From Enterobacter cloacae complex sp. ECNIH7 (GTDB taxonomy: Bacteria; Pseudomonadota; Gammaproteobacteria; Enterobacterales; Enterobacteriaceae), in NCBI RefSeq assembly GCF_002208095.1, contig NZ_CP017990.1:1860001-1924000 (forward strand): a stretch of DNA of 64,000 nucleotides, in the 5' to 3' direction. The position numbers and the translations under genes are program-made. The number at the start of each line of letters is the position of its first letter. Positions within the stretch are counted from its first letter, which is position 1. The notes below the pieces were generated by a model. The model did no database searches, was not told where the DNA came from, and saw only the letters and a program-made list of their open reading frames with translations. Shown one piece after another: positions 1 to 7,570 of the stretch.

Positions 1-58
1 CGCGCACCTGCGGGTGTGGGCTCGTTTTTACGCATGATGATTACACAGGTTTTCCAGT

Positions 59-316
59 ATGAATTTATCCCGTCAGGAACAACGTACCTTACACGTTCTC
101 GCCAAAGGTGGACGAATTGTCCACGTCCGCGACAGCTCTGGCCGCGTCACTTCCGTTGAGTGCTACACCCGTGAAGGGCTGGTGCTGAGCGACTGCACGC
201 TTAGCGTCTTTAAAAAACTCCGCACCAAAAAGCTGATCCGATCCGTGAACGGGCAGCCATACCGCATCAACACCACCGGGCTGAACAACGTTCGCGCCCA
301 GCTGGATAATCGCTAA
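59..316 (+). CDS. yjhX: YjhX family toxin (TopAI homologue)
   Basis: This 85-residue basic protein closely matches what I know of E. coli YjhX (TopAI), including the starting block [18 protein letters not shown] and the end [12 protein letters not shown]. In E. coli TopAI is a toxin that inhibits topoisomerase I and is neutralised by the acetyltransferase-like protein YjhQ. Here the next gene, 9 bases downstream, is the YjhP methyltransferase, and no YjhQ lies between them. Only 58 bases upstream are visible, so any regulatory leader or upstream partner cannot be judged. The ribosome-binding site before the ATG is weak. Family identity is firm; toxin activity is inferred from the homologue. 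Confidence 0.9.
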   Translation: MNLSRQEQRTLHVLAKGGRIVHVRDSSGRVTSVECYTREGLVLSDCTLSVFKKLRTKKLIRSVNGQPYRINTTGLNNVRAQLDNR

Positions 317-325
317 GGAGCAGTG

Positions 326-1042
326 ATGAATACACCTTACACAGATAGCTATGACCGCGCTTTTTTGCTCGACACCATGATGGGCCCAAACGCCATGCGG
401 CTAACCGACGAGCTGGTCGCTCAACTGCCGATCGATCCAGGAATGCGCATTCTCGATCTCGGCTGTGGGAAAGGGATCTCTTCTATCCTGCTCGCCGAAA
501 AATATGACGCCACGGTTTTTGCCGCCGATCTGTGGATTACGCCGGACGAAAATGCAGCACGTTTCAGCGAACGGGGTCTGGACGGAAAAATCTTTCCGCT
601 GCGGGTTGATGCCACGAAAGCAATCCCGTTCGCGCATGACTACTTTGATCTGATCGTCAGCGTGGACGCATATCAATACTTCGGCAACAATGACGTCATG
701 CTGGGTACTCTGCTACCTTTCCTGAAACCCGGCGGTCATATTGCCGTTGCCGTTCCCGGGTTTATCGGAGAGTACAGCGAAACGCATCTCCCGGATGTGG
801 TTAAACCTTTCTGGACCCCAGAGTGGTATTTCTATCCGCTCTCCTGGTGGAAAGCACTGTGGGAAAAAGAGCCCGGTGCGGCGCTGACCACCGTACGGGA
901 GATGGATACCTGCCAGCAGGCGTGGGATGAGTTTATGCAATGCGAGATCGCTCAGGAGATGATGGTGCCCATTATGGACGCGGGGGCCGGGGCGTATTTC
1001 AACATGATCCAGCTGGTGGCGCAGAAACGCCAGGGGGAATAA
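326..1042 (+). CDS. yjhP: SAM-dependent methyltransferase, YjhP-like
   Basis: This is a class I methyltransferase of about 238 residues. Motif I reads ILDLGCGKG near residues 43-51, and the later block DYFDLIVSVDAYQYF fits motif IV of small-molecule methyltransferases. YjhP sits with yjhX in E. coli, which supports the assignment; its substrate is unknown. AAGGAG lies five bases before the ATG at 326. A GTG at 323 is in frame but too close to that Shine-Dalgarno, so the ATG is preferred. A strong hairpin follows directly after the stop. The gene probably shares a transcript with the toxin gene upstream. Confidence 0.85.
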   Translation: MNTPYTDSYDRAFLLDTMMGPNAMRLTDELVAQLPIDPGMRILDLGCGKGISSILLAEKYDATVFAADLWITPDENAARFSERGLDGKIFPLRVDATKAIPFAHDYFDLIVSVDAYQYFGNNDVMLGTLLPFLKPGGHIAVAVPGFIGEYSETHLPDVVKPFWTPEWYFYPLSWWKALWEKEPGAALTTVREMDTCQQAWDEFMQCEIAQEMMVPIMDAGAGAYFNMIQLVAQKRQGE

Positions 1043-1044
1043 AC

Positions 1045-1066
1045 AACGCCACCCAAGGGTGGCGTT
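1045..1066. terminator. Hairpin between yjhP and the alpha/beta hydrolase
   Basis: A perfect 10-bp inverted repeat (AACGCCACCC / GGGTGGCGTT) with a two-base loop lies between two convergent genes. The T-tract is poor on both strands, so this is a terminator-like hairpin at the convergence point rather than a textbook intrinsic terminator. Confidence 0.6.
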
Positions 1067-1077
1067 AAACGTGGCCT

Positions 1078-1914
1078 TTATGAGCGGATAAAGGCCAAAA
1101 TATCTGCGTTAATGGTATCCGCATGGGTGGTATGCATCCCGTGCGGGAAGCCCGGGTAAATTTTCAGTACGCTGTTCGCCAGCAGCTTGTCCTGCAGCAG
1201 GGCAGCATTCTTATACGGCACGACCTGATCGTCGTCGCCCTGCATCACCAGAACGGGAACCGTGATGGTCTTTAAATCTTCCGTCTGGTCGGTCTCTGAA
1301 AACGCCTTAATTCCCTCGTAGTGGGCCTTGGCGCTGCCGATCATTCCCTGACGCCACCAGTTCTGGATCGTCCCCTGTGAAACGTCCGCGCCATCCCGAT
1401 TAAAGCCGTAGAACGGACCGCTGGCGACGTCGAGGTAAAACTGGGCGCGGTTAGCCGCCAGCGCTTTGCGGAAGCCGTCGAAAACCTCGATGGGCGTCCC
1501 GCCGGGGTTACCGTCCGTTTTGACCATCAGCGGCGGCACGGCGCTGACGAGCACCGCTTTGGCGACGCGCCCCTGCGGTTGCCCATACTGCGCAACATAG
1601 CGGGCGACCTGTCCGCCGCCGGTGGAGTGACCGACGTGCACGGCATTGCGCAGATCCAGGCTTTCAACCACGGCTGACGCGTCGGCCGCATAATGATCCA
1701 TATCGTGGCCTTCACTCACCTGGTCCGAACGCCCGTGACCGCGACGATCGATAGCGATAACGCGATAGCCTTCCGCGAGGAAGAAGAGCATCTGGTTATC
1801 CCAGTCATCGGCACTTAGCGGCCAGCCGTGGTGGAAAACAATAGGCTGAGCCTCTTTTGGGCCCCAGTCTTTGTAGTAAATATTGACGCCATCTTTCGTT
1901 GTTACGAATGCCAT
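1078..1914 (-). CDS. Alpha/beta fold hydrolase (non-haem haloperoxidase-like)
   Basis: This 278-residue alpha/beta hydrolase has the nucleophile elbow GHSTGG, an oxyanion strand block [14 protein letters not shown], the acid region [10 protein letters not shown] and the catalytic His in [13 protein letters not shown]. The pattern and length fit the cofactor-free haloperoxidase/arylesterase subgroup; the physiological substrate is not known. The start at 1914 is chosen over an upstream in-frame start (1962) because AGGAG lies about seven bases before this ATG. The gene is monocistronic and convergent with yjhP. A palindrome about 110 bases upstream may be its operator. Confidence 0.8.
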   Translation of the reverse strand: MAFVTTKDGVNIYYKDWGPKEAQPIVFHHGWPLSADDWDNQMLFFLAEGYRVIAIDRRGHGRSDQVSEGHDMDHYAADASAVVESLDLRNAVHVGHSTGGGQVARYVAQYGQPQGRVAKAVLVSAVPPLMVKTDGNPGGTPIEVFDGFRKALAANRAQFYLDVASGPFYGFNRDGADVSQGTIQNWWRQGMIGSAKAHYEGIKAFSETDQTEDLKTITVPVLVMQGDDDQVVPYKNAALLQDKLLANSVLKIYPGFPHGMHTTHADTINADILAFIRS

Positions 1915-2020
1915 ACCGCAGACTCCTCTGTTAAAGGCAAAACGTTCCCCGGCTGAGCGCACAGCGAATCATTAATGCCTTAATTAAGTTGGCTTTTTTC
2001 TGTTTCCCGTACCGACAGTA

Positions 2021-2037
2021 CTCCTAAAGTGTAGGAG
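2021..2037. promoter_or_regulatory. Perfect palindrome upstream of the hydrolase gene
   Basis: CTCCTA-AAGTG-TAGGAG is a perfect 6-bp inverted repeat with a 5-bp spacer. It lies in the non-coding stretch between the hydrolase start and the end of the dlt-like operon. Dyads of this size are typical operators, but I cannot name the regulator, and no regulator gene is adjacent. Confidence 0.35.
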
Positions 2038-2109
2038 AAATAATAAAAGCAGTCGGTTTCATTCCTGTGAAAGGGAGCAGGACAGCGTTCAGGGGGAGAG
2101 GGAAAGAAT

Positions 2110-2140
2110 GAAGGCTCTGGAGAGATCCTCCTGAGCCTTC
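2110..2140 (-). terminator. Terminator-like hairpin after dltC
   Basis: Arms GAAGGCTC and GAGCCTTC, extended by an inner 4-bp GGAG/CTCC helix after one mismatch, lie 26 bases past the last gene of the dlt-like operon. On the minus strand they are followed by a moderate pyrimidine run. It is plausibly the operon's terminator. Confidence 0.5.
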
Positions 2141-2165
2141 AGGGCTGCATTAACAGCAGGGGCGT

Positions 2166-2384
2166 TTAGCGGTTTTCTTCAATATAGCGGGCCAGGTCCG
2201 CCGGGGTTTTTAGCACCGTCGCCACGTCAGTTGGCGGGATCGTGCAGCCGTAAACGTCCTGCACTTCCAGCACCATATCGACCGCCAGGATGGAGTCGAG
2301 AATGTCGGATTCAATCAGTTCATCGTGAAAGCCCACCTTACGGGATAACACTTTTTCGAACAGGGCGAGAATTTCTTGTTCCAT
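2166..2384 (-). CDS. dltC: Acyl/aminoacyl carrier protein (DltC-like)
   Basis: This 72-residue acidic carrier protein has the 4'-phosphopantetheine attachment serine in DILDSILAVDM (Ser31 from this start). It would receive an activated amino acid from the DltA-like ligase encoded just upstream and present it to the membrane acyltransferase. The start at 2384 is preceded by AGGA at good spacing. An alternative ATG at 2402 overlaps the stop of the upstream gene (TAATG) and would add six residues. It is last in the dltD-X-B-A-C order. The family call is secure from context and motif; the amino acid carried is unknown. Confidence 0.85.
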   Translation of the reverse strand: MEQEILALFEKVLSRKVGFHDELIESDILDSILAVDMVLEVQDVYGCTIPPTDVATVLKTPADLARYIEENR

Positions 2385-2401
2385 AATTTTTCCTGGAGTC
2401 A

Positions 2402-3835
2402 TTAATTTGTGCGGGCGTAAGCGTCCAGCAGCTTGCGGTCAATTTTGCCGTTAGGATTCAGCGGCAAAGCGTCTTGTACGATAATTTGTGAAGGCACCAT
2501 ATAGTGCGGTACCACCTTCGACAGCGATGTTTTGATAGTGTCCGGCGCCATATCCGTCACGCAGAACGCGGCAATGCGCAGCACGCTGCCGCAGGATTTC
2601 ATCAGCGGCAGGACCACCGCTTCGTTGATGCCGGACATGGCCAGCAGGCGGTTCTCGATCTCGTTGATTTCGATACGGTAACCGTTCAGTTTGACCTGGC
2701 TGTCGTTGCGGCCCTGGCAGTAAATAAGCCCCGCTTCATAGCCCAGATCGCCGGTCCGGTAGCCGCGAAACGCTTCATCTTCCCGACGGAGTAATTTCGC
2801 CGCGTTCTCCTGCGGCAGGCCGAGATAGCCGCGCATGACGTTTTTACCCCAGATAATCAGCTCGCCGTCGGCGGAAATTTCCATTTTGCTCTCAGGCATC
2901 ATGACGCCCACCGGCAGCACGGCGCTGTCGCTGTTCAGGATCGCATCCGTGATTTCAACCACGGTCGTCGCGATGGTCGCTTCCGTAGGGCCATAGGAGT
3001 TAATGATTTTGGCCTGCGGGAAACGGCGGCGGAGCTGTTTAACCAGCGCCTTATTTAACACTTCACCAATGAAGATAAAGACGCTCAGCGCTGGCAAATA
3101 CTCGCTGTTGAACTGCGGGGAAAGCAGCTGCTGGTATGCAAAAGAGGGGGTCGAAACCCAGGCGGAGACCGCGCTGCTTTTCAGTCGTTCCAGCCAGTTC
3201 TCTTTCTGAATGTCCTCTTTGGCGTTCAGCACGATGTGCCCGCCCATCGCCAGATTGGCCAGCAAAGGGATCAGGGAGAGGTCAAAGCTGAATACCGCGT
3301 GGTTCATCAGGACCGGTTTTTCCGGCAGCGAAAAGTCCTGGCTGACCCATTTCATGAAGTGCCATACGCTTTCACGCCCAATCTGCACGCCTTTAGGTTT
3401 ACCTGTGCTGCCTGAAGTAAACATGATGTAGGCCAGATCCTGCTCCTCCAGTACCTTGCCCGATTCCCCGGTGGCGATGAACTGCCGGGTCGCCACGTCG
3501 TAATAGTAAGGGGCGCTGGCCAGATGGCAGATCTCCCGAAGGCGCTCCTGCGGATAGATGCAGTCCACCGGGATGTACGGAATGTTGTGCAGCAGGCAGC
3601 TATAAATCGCCACCGCGAATTCGGCCTGCTGATGACCATATAACACTACCGGTGTGCCCGCGGTGGGCTGGCAGCGCTGATAGCGCTGCGCCCAGTCCGT
3701 CACGGCAGCGGAAAGCTGTAGCCAGCTTAAGGCTTCGTCGCTGCCGCTGATGGCCAGCTGCTGCGGGGAAGCGGGATCGCATAATGCCGCACGTAAGAAA
3801 TCCTGCAGTTCCTGAAGGTCGGAGTGATTTTTCAT
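2402..3835 (-). CDS. dltA: DltA-like aminoacyl carrier protein ligase
   Basis: This is an adenylate-forming enzyme of 477 residues. Core motifs appear in order: YIMFTSGSTGKPKGV (residues 136-150), the YGPTEAT block near 281, YRTGDLGYE, and the C-terminal lysine motif NPNGKIDRKLL. In the Gram-positive family DltA activates D-alanine with ATP and loads it on DltC. The specificity region usually reads F-x-F-C-G-E-V-L, with the Cys contacting the substrate. Here it reads FIFIGEVL, so Ile256 stands in the Cys position and the substrate may differ. The start overlaps the dltB stop by ATGA, indicating translational coupling. Confidence 0.85.
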   Translation of the reverse strand: MKNHSDLQELQDFLRAALCDPASPQQLAISGSDEALSWLQLSAAVTDWAQRYQRCQPTAGTPVVLYGHQQAEFAVAIYSCLLHNIPYIPVDCIYPQERLREICHLASAPYYYDVATRQFIATGESGKVLEEQDLAYIMFTSGSTGKPKGVQIGRESVWHFMKWVSQDFSLPEKPVLMNHAVFSFDLSLIPLLANLAMGGHIVLNAKEDIQKENWLERLKSSAVSAWVSTPSFAYQQLLSPQFNSEYLPALSVFIFIGEVLNKALVKQLRRRFPQAKIINSYGPTEATIATTVVEITDAILNSDSAVLPVGVMMPESKMEISADGELIIWGKNVMRGYLGLPQENAAKLLRREDEAFRGYRTGDLGYEAGLIYCQGRNDSQVKLNGYRIEINEIENRLLAMSGINEAVVLPLMKSCGSVLRIAAFCVTDMAPDTIKTSLSKVVPHYMVPSQIIVQDALPLNPNGKIDRKLLDAYARTN

Positions 3836-4953
3836 AGAGGTGACATTCCACTAAAGATGTAAAGGGATCCCGCGGCGCTTCCCAGCGTCAGAATTCGCCC
3901 TAAAAACGCAACGGCCGGATTCTGCAAGCCGCGGTGCAATGCCGGGCTGCGTTTGGATGACCACAGCAGCATGTTGTGAGCGACGGAAATCGCGCCAAAC
4001 AGCGCGCCGCTGATGACGTAATGGCGTTCCAGTCCATTCCATGCCCCCATGCAGAACAGGGTGCAAAAAATACCGATATTTTGCGCCAGCGTTTTGTTCT
4101 GACGGAAAAAGTTGAACTTCATCAGGTTCATATAAACGGGCATAAAGACCACATCGCGCAGCCATTCAGACAGGCTGATGTGGAAGCGGCGCCAGAAATC
4201 CTGCGGGTTCTTTGCCAGAATCGGCATATTGAAGTTTGCCGGGATGTTGAGCCCAAACAGGCGGCCTGCGCCGATGGCCATATTGCTGTAGCCCGCAAAA
4301 TCAAAGTACAGGTAGGTGCTGTAGGCAATCGACATCACCACGCCCACGGTCAGCGTAAACGGCTTATGGCTCCATGGCTGCACGACAAGCGAATCAATCA
4401 GCATGGCAAACAGGAACTTCTGGACAATGCCGGTAATGATTTGCTCTAACGCGACTAAAAACTGTTCGCGGTTAAGGGCAAATACGGGCTTGCTGACGTC
4501 ACTCATCCATGTGCGCCAGCGGTACATTGGACCGGCCAGGATAATAAAGGGCATAAACAGATAGCAGAAATAGTGCAGGAAATTCTGCCCTTCTTTTTTA
4601 CTGCGATAGAGCAGCACGTCCACCGCGCGGAACGTCATAAAAGAGAGACCGATCATGCCCCAGTGGTTATTTAAGTGTAATTTCACCAGCAGCAACGGCA
4701 ATAATGTCAGAACGATTGCCTGCCACGTTTTTAACCATCCCTTCTCTTTTAGCGTGGCAAAAACATAAAAGCTGAAAAAAACGGCGGCGGGGACAATATA
4801 ATCACCCTGAAATATATATCCCCATCCCAGCGCCGTCAGCACCGATAGCGCAGATAACCAGGTCAGACGATGGCGTAATACGCGATTGACCAGCGCAAAC
4901 GCCAGCGCGGATGAAAATAAATAAACAAAAAACATTCCTGAGCTGTACATCAT
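3832..4953 (-). CDS. dltB: MBOAT membrane O-acyltransferase, DltB-like
   Basis: This 373-residue polytopic inner-membrane protein belongs to the MBOAT family. The characteristic FWRRFHISLSEWLRDVVFMP block (residues 253-272) is present, with His258. In DltB the aminoacyl group is moved from carrier protein to the outer membrane face. The usual second signature, W-H-G, reads W305-N306-G307 here; another His (311) follows. The start codon is one of two adjacent ATGs (4953 or 4950). The gene lies six bases past the stop of the small DltX-like gene and overlaps dltA by four bases. The family is certain; catalytic competence is open because of the His-to-Asn change. Confidence 0.85.
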   Translation of the reverse strand: MMYSSGMFFVYLFSSALAFALVNRVLRHRLTWLSALSVLTALGWGYIFQGDYIVPAAVFFSFYVFATLKEKGWLKTWQAIVLTLLPLLLVKLHLNNHWGMIGLSFMTFRAVDVLLYRSKKEGQNFLHYFCYLFMPFIILAGPMYRWRTWMSDVSKPVFALNREQFLVALEQIITGIVQKFLFAMLIDSLVVQPWSHKPFTLTVGVVMSIAYSTYLYFDFAGYSNMAIGAGRLFGLNIPANFNMPILAKNPQDFWRRFHISLSEWLRDVVFMPVYMNLMKFNFFRQNKTLAQNIGIFCTLFCMGAWNGLERHYVISGALFGAISVAHNMLLWSSKRSPALHRGLQNPAVAFLGRILTLGSAAGSLYIFSGMSPL

Positions 4954-4959
4954 TCGGCC

Positions 4960-5079
4960 TCAGAACTTTTGATATTCAAAATGCAGCTGCATACTCATGC
5001 TGTCATCGACAGAGGTCCACGCGACGATGGTAATCGCCAGCAGGAGATAAAGGAAAAAAAGACGGATCGCGATTTTCAT
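4960..5079 (-). CDS. dltX: DltX-like small membrane peptide
   Basis: This is a 39-codon gene too short for routine gene calling. The product starts MKIAIRLFFLYLLL, has a single hydrophobic helix (about residues 5-20), and ends in the C-terminal hexapeptide F-E-Y-Q-K-F. Gram-positive DltX is a small single-pass protein ending in an F-x-Y-x-x-F motif whose tyrosine takes part in D-alanyl transfer. The position between dltD and dltB also fits. Its ATG overlaps the dltD stop (TAATG) and it ends just before dltB, so it is translationally coupled on both sides. The reading frame and motif are seen directly; the function is inferred. Confidence 0.8.
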   Translation of the reverse strand: MKIAIRLFFLYLLLAITIVAWTSVDDSMSMQLHFEYQKF

Positions 5080-6218
5080 TATTTAAAACTCTGTGCAATA
5101 AAGCGAATCATAGGAACCCAGGCCAGTTCGGAAGGGTGCAAACGATCCCAGTTCCAGCCATTTTGATAAGGCATGGCGTACATATCTAAATACGGGATCT
5201 GGTTCTTTTCCAGAATGGTTTTAATTTGCTTATCAACCGGACGGAAGGTATCGGTATTGTAAAGCGCCCAGGGGTTAACCGGGTCGACGATAGCAATCAC
5301 CTGCACGTGACGTTCTTTCAACAGCTGGACGGTTTTACTGAACGCGGCGATTTGCGCAGGCACGACGGGCGTGTCATCCCACTGTTGCCGCGTACCGTCC
5401 TCCTCGTAAATCGTTTTATCCATCCACAGCGTGGCCGCGCTCTGCTGGCGTTTTTTATTTAACTCGCGCGCATTCGCCAGCTCTTTATCCCAGTCGGGAG
5501 CAATGTGGGCGGCTGTCTGCGGAGGCCACGGCTGTACCGCCTGGGGCGTGACGTTGAGCAGCGCCAGCCAGTCGTTTTTTATCAGGGTACAGACGTTGGC
5601 AAACTGGAAGCTCAGTTCGTCCCATATCAGATCGGGGTGCCAGCCAAAGACGCGCATTTGGCCAAAGGTTAAATGGCTTATTTCTTTACTATCAATATGC
5701 TTTAAATAATTAACCAGCAGCGGGCGCGCCTGCGGATCCTTCATCAGTGGATTAAAAATAGAGCCGGGGAAATTATCGGCATAAATAGCCGGTGGCAGCC
5801 CTTTTGAGTAAAAGCTGTCAGGAGCCAGAAGCAAAACAACTTTACTGTTTGCGTTAAGGCTATTTTTAAAACGTGAGAACAGTAAAAATTGCGTTTCATC
5901 ATCGACGAACGCATCGCCATACGCCACGACGGGTTTGTGCAATTGCTTATTAAAGTAATTATATACGGCGTAATGTTCATCTTCTGAGGTGGCAACCTCA
6001 GAGGCGCCAATGAAGAAAATAGCATTCCCTTCTAAGGCATGGGAAATAGTCGCAATTTTTTCCGCTTGTTCTTTAGGCGTGCCCGCCATTGATTTAATCA
6101 GCGGCTGGAAGGTGAGGGGCGGATTGAAGCTCGTCACCAGCGGGTGAACACAAAGGAACAAAATGGCCAGGGTCGCCATCAGGATATGTAAGCAAAGCGT
6201 ATTTTTGATTTTCATCAT
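5079..6218 (-). CDS. dltD: DltD-like SGNH-fold acyltransferase
   Basis: This 379-residue protein has an N-terminal signal anchor (about residues 8-29) and a periplasmic SGNH/GDSL-like domain. The nucleophile motif is GASE (Ser73) and the C-terminal Asp/His motif is DRLHPSELAW, matching the DltD catalytic layout. It would transfer the aminoacyl group to an envelope acceptor. The start is taken at the paired ATGs 6218/6215 just before KIKNTLCLHIL. Longer in-frame starts up to 6290 lack a ribosome-binding site and would add a non-signal-like extension. It is the first gene of the operon. The acceptor polymer is unknown, since this Gram-negative lineage has no teichoic acid. Confidence 0.8.
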   Translation of the reverse strand: MMKIKNTLCLHILMATLAILFLCVHPLVTSFNPPLTFQPLIKSMAGTPKEQAEKIATISHALEGNAIFFIGASEVATSEDEHYAVYNYFNKQLHKPVVAYGDAFVDDETQFLLFSRFKNSLNANSKVVLLLAPDSFYSKGLPPAIYADNFPGSIFNPLMKDPQARPLLVNYLKHIDSKEISHLTFGQMRVFGWHPDLIWDELSFQFANVCTLIKNDWLALLNVTPQAVQPWPPQTAAHIAPDWDKELANARELNKKRQQSAATLWMDKTIYEEDGTRQQWDDTPVVPAQIAAFSKTVQLLKERHVQVIAIVDPVNPWALYNTDTFRPVDKQIKTILEKNQIPYLDMYAMPYQNGWNWDRLHPSELAWVPMIRFIAQSFK

Positions 6219-6451
6219 CAACCCGTAACACTGCATGGCAGTAATGTCTAAAATCTGCGGGAATTCAGATTTATAACAATTACACAACAAATGACCTTCT
6301 ATTTTTGAGGCATTCTATACCAGAGCGATTTAAAAGGATGAACGTTGCTATGTTACGGTATGTACAAGGTCGAGGTGAGTGACGTGAGAGCAGCGTATGG
6401 GTGATTTTTGCGCAGTCAAACGCCGGCGGGTAAAAATAGAAAAATTCCTGC

Positions 6452-6480
6452 TTTACAAGGCGCTAATAGATGTTTATAGT
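6452..6480 (+). promoter_or_regulatory. Promoter of tRNA-Ser(UGA)
   Basis: TTTACA (6452-6457) and TATAGT (6475-6480) are separated by exactly 17 bp and followed by a GC-rich discriminator (GCGCC), as in stable-RNA promoters under stringent control. The tRNA begins 13 bases past the -10 box. Confidence 0.75.
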
Positions 6481-6492
6481 GCGCCTCACTTT

Positions 6493-6580
6493 GGAAGCGT
6501 GGCCGAGCGGTTGAAGGCACCGGTCTTGAAAACCGGCGACCCGAAAGGGTTCTAGAGTTCGAATCTCTACGCTTCCGCCA
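6493..6580 (+). tRNA. serT: tRNA-Ser (anticodon UGA)
   Basis: This 88-nt class II tRNA has acceptor arms GGAAGCG/CGCTTCC, an encoded CCA end, a long variable arm (GACCCGAAAGGGTTC) and anticodon TGA at 6527-6529. It corresponds to E. coli serT. It has its own promoter and terminator. Accessory blocks lie on both sides (dlt-like operon and hpx region), as is common around tRNA genes. Confidence 0.97.
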
Positions 6581-6589
6581 AATTCGAAA

Positions 6590-6619
6590 CCCTGCGATAG
6601 CGATATCGCAGGGTTTTTT
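6590..6619 (+). terminator. Rho-independent terminator of tRNA-Ser(UGA)
   Basis: A 10-bp stem CCCTGCGATA / TATCGCAGGG with a GCGA tetraloop is followed by six T residues, nine bases past the tRNA 3' end. Confidence 0.9.
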
Positions 6620-6623
6620 CGTT

Positions 6624-7559
6624 TTACAGCCCAATCACCAGTTCCCCGGAATGGCTTCGAGAACAGCACAGAGCCACCTGCTGGTCCGTTGCGCTTTTTT
6701 CCGCCTCCGACTGCACGCTATCCCGGTGATCCGCCACGCCGTCAATCACCGGCGTCAGGCAGGCTCCGCAGATCCCCATTTCACAGGAAAGCGGCACCGC
6801 CACGCCATTTTCCTGCAGCACCTGAGCGATGGTCTTATTCGCGGGCACCGGCCAGCGCTCCCCGGTCGAGGCGATTTTGACCGTAAAGATCTCGCCTGCG
6901 TCACCGCGTGCGGCAGGGGCCGCGGGCTGAAACGCCTCGCTGTGAAGATGGCCATCATCCCATCCCCTGGCCGTCGCCACGTCTCGCACTTTTTCCATAA
7001 ACCCTGCCGGACCGCAGATCCAGGCGTGAAGCCCCGACTCAGCCACCGGAAGATGTTCTGCCAGCGCCGTGCGCGGGCTGGCGGTATGAATCTGGCACTC
7101 ACCGAACCGGGAGAGTTCGCGCGCAAACGCCGCGCTTTCGCGGCGTTTGACGTAATAGTGCAGCGTAAACGGCGTTCCGGCGGCCTTCAGCTGCAGGGCC
7201 ATTGCATACAGCGGCGTAATGCCAATGCCTGCCGCCAGCAGCAACACCCGATCAGCCTGATGCAGCGAAAACAGATTGCGCGGAGCAGAAATCGCTAATT
7301 TCTGCCCGGGTCGCAGCGTCTCGTGAACGTAGCGCGATCCGCCTCGCGAGGCAGTTTCCCGCCCCACGCAGATAAGATAGCTCTCGTCCTCACATGCCCC
7401 GGTCAGGGAATACTGGCGCACCGCGCCGCAGGGCAGGTGCACATCAATGTGCGCGCCGGGCTGCCACGGCGGCAGCGCGTTACCGTCTTCAGCTACCAGC
7501 CTGACGGCGAGGCTTTTATCGCCCTCGCGCCAAAGCCCGTCAACAATTACGCTCAGCAT
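6624..7559 (-). CDS. hpxE: HpxE-type oxygenase reductase (FMN/NAD/2Fe-2S)
   Basis: This 311-residue reductase is of the phthalate dioxygenase reductase/VanB type. It has an N-terminal flavin domain (RQYSLTGA), an NAD domain (LLLAAGIGITPLYAM) and a C-terminal plant-type 2Fe-2S domain with cysteines in CEMGICGACL and a later CC. It would pass electrons from NADH to the Rieske oxygenase encoded just upstream. In Klebsiella HpxDE oxidises hypoxanthine. The start at 7559 follows a GGAGG; an ATG at 7574 that overlaps the hpxD stop lacks one. It is the last gene of the hpxO-hpxD-hpxE unit. Confidence 0.85.
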   Translation of the reverse strand: MLSVIVDGLWREGDKSLAVRLVAEDGNALPPWQPGAHIDVHLPCGAVRQYSLTGACEDESYLICVGRETASRGGSRYVHETLRPGQKLAISAPRNLFSLHQADRVLLLAAGIGITPLYAMALQLKAAGTPFTLHYYVKRRESAAFARELSRFGECQIHTASPRTALAEHLPVAESGLHAWICGPAGFMEKVRDVATARGWDDGHLHSEAFQPAAPAARGDAGEIFTVKIASTGERWPVPANKTIAQVLQENGVAVPLSCEMGICGACLTPVIDGVADHRDSVQSEAEKSATDQQVALCCSRSHSGELVIGL

Positions 7560-7570
7560 ATCGGCCTCCG

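Noticed and set aside
6416..6669. Short frames over tRNA-Ser(UGA)
   Set aside because: They translate the tRNA and its terminator; the structured RNA explains the sequence.
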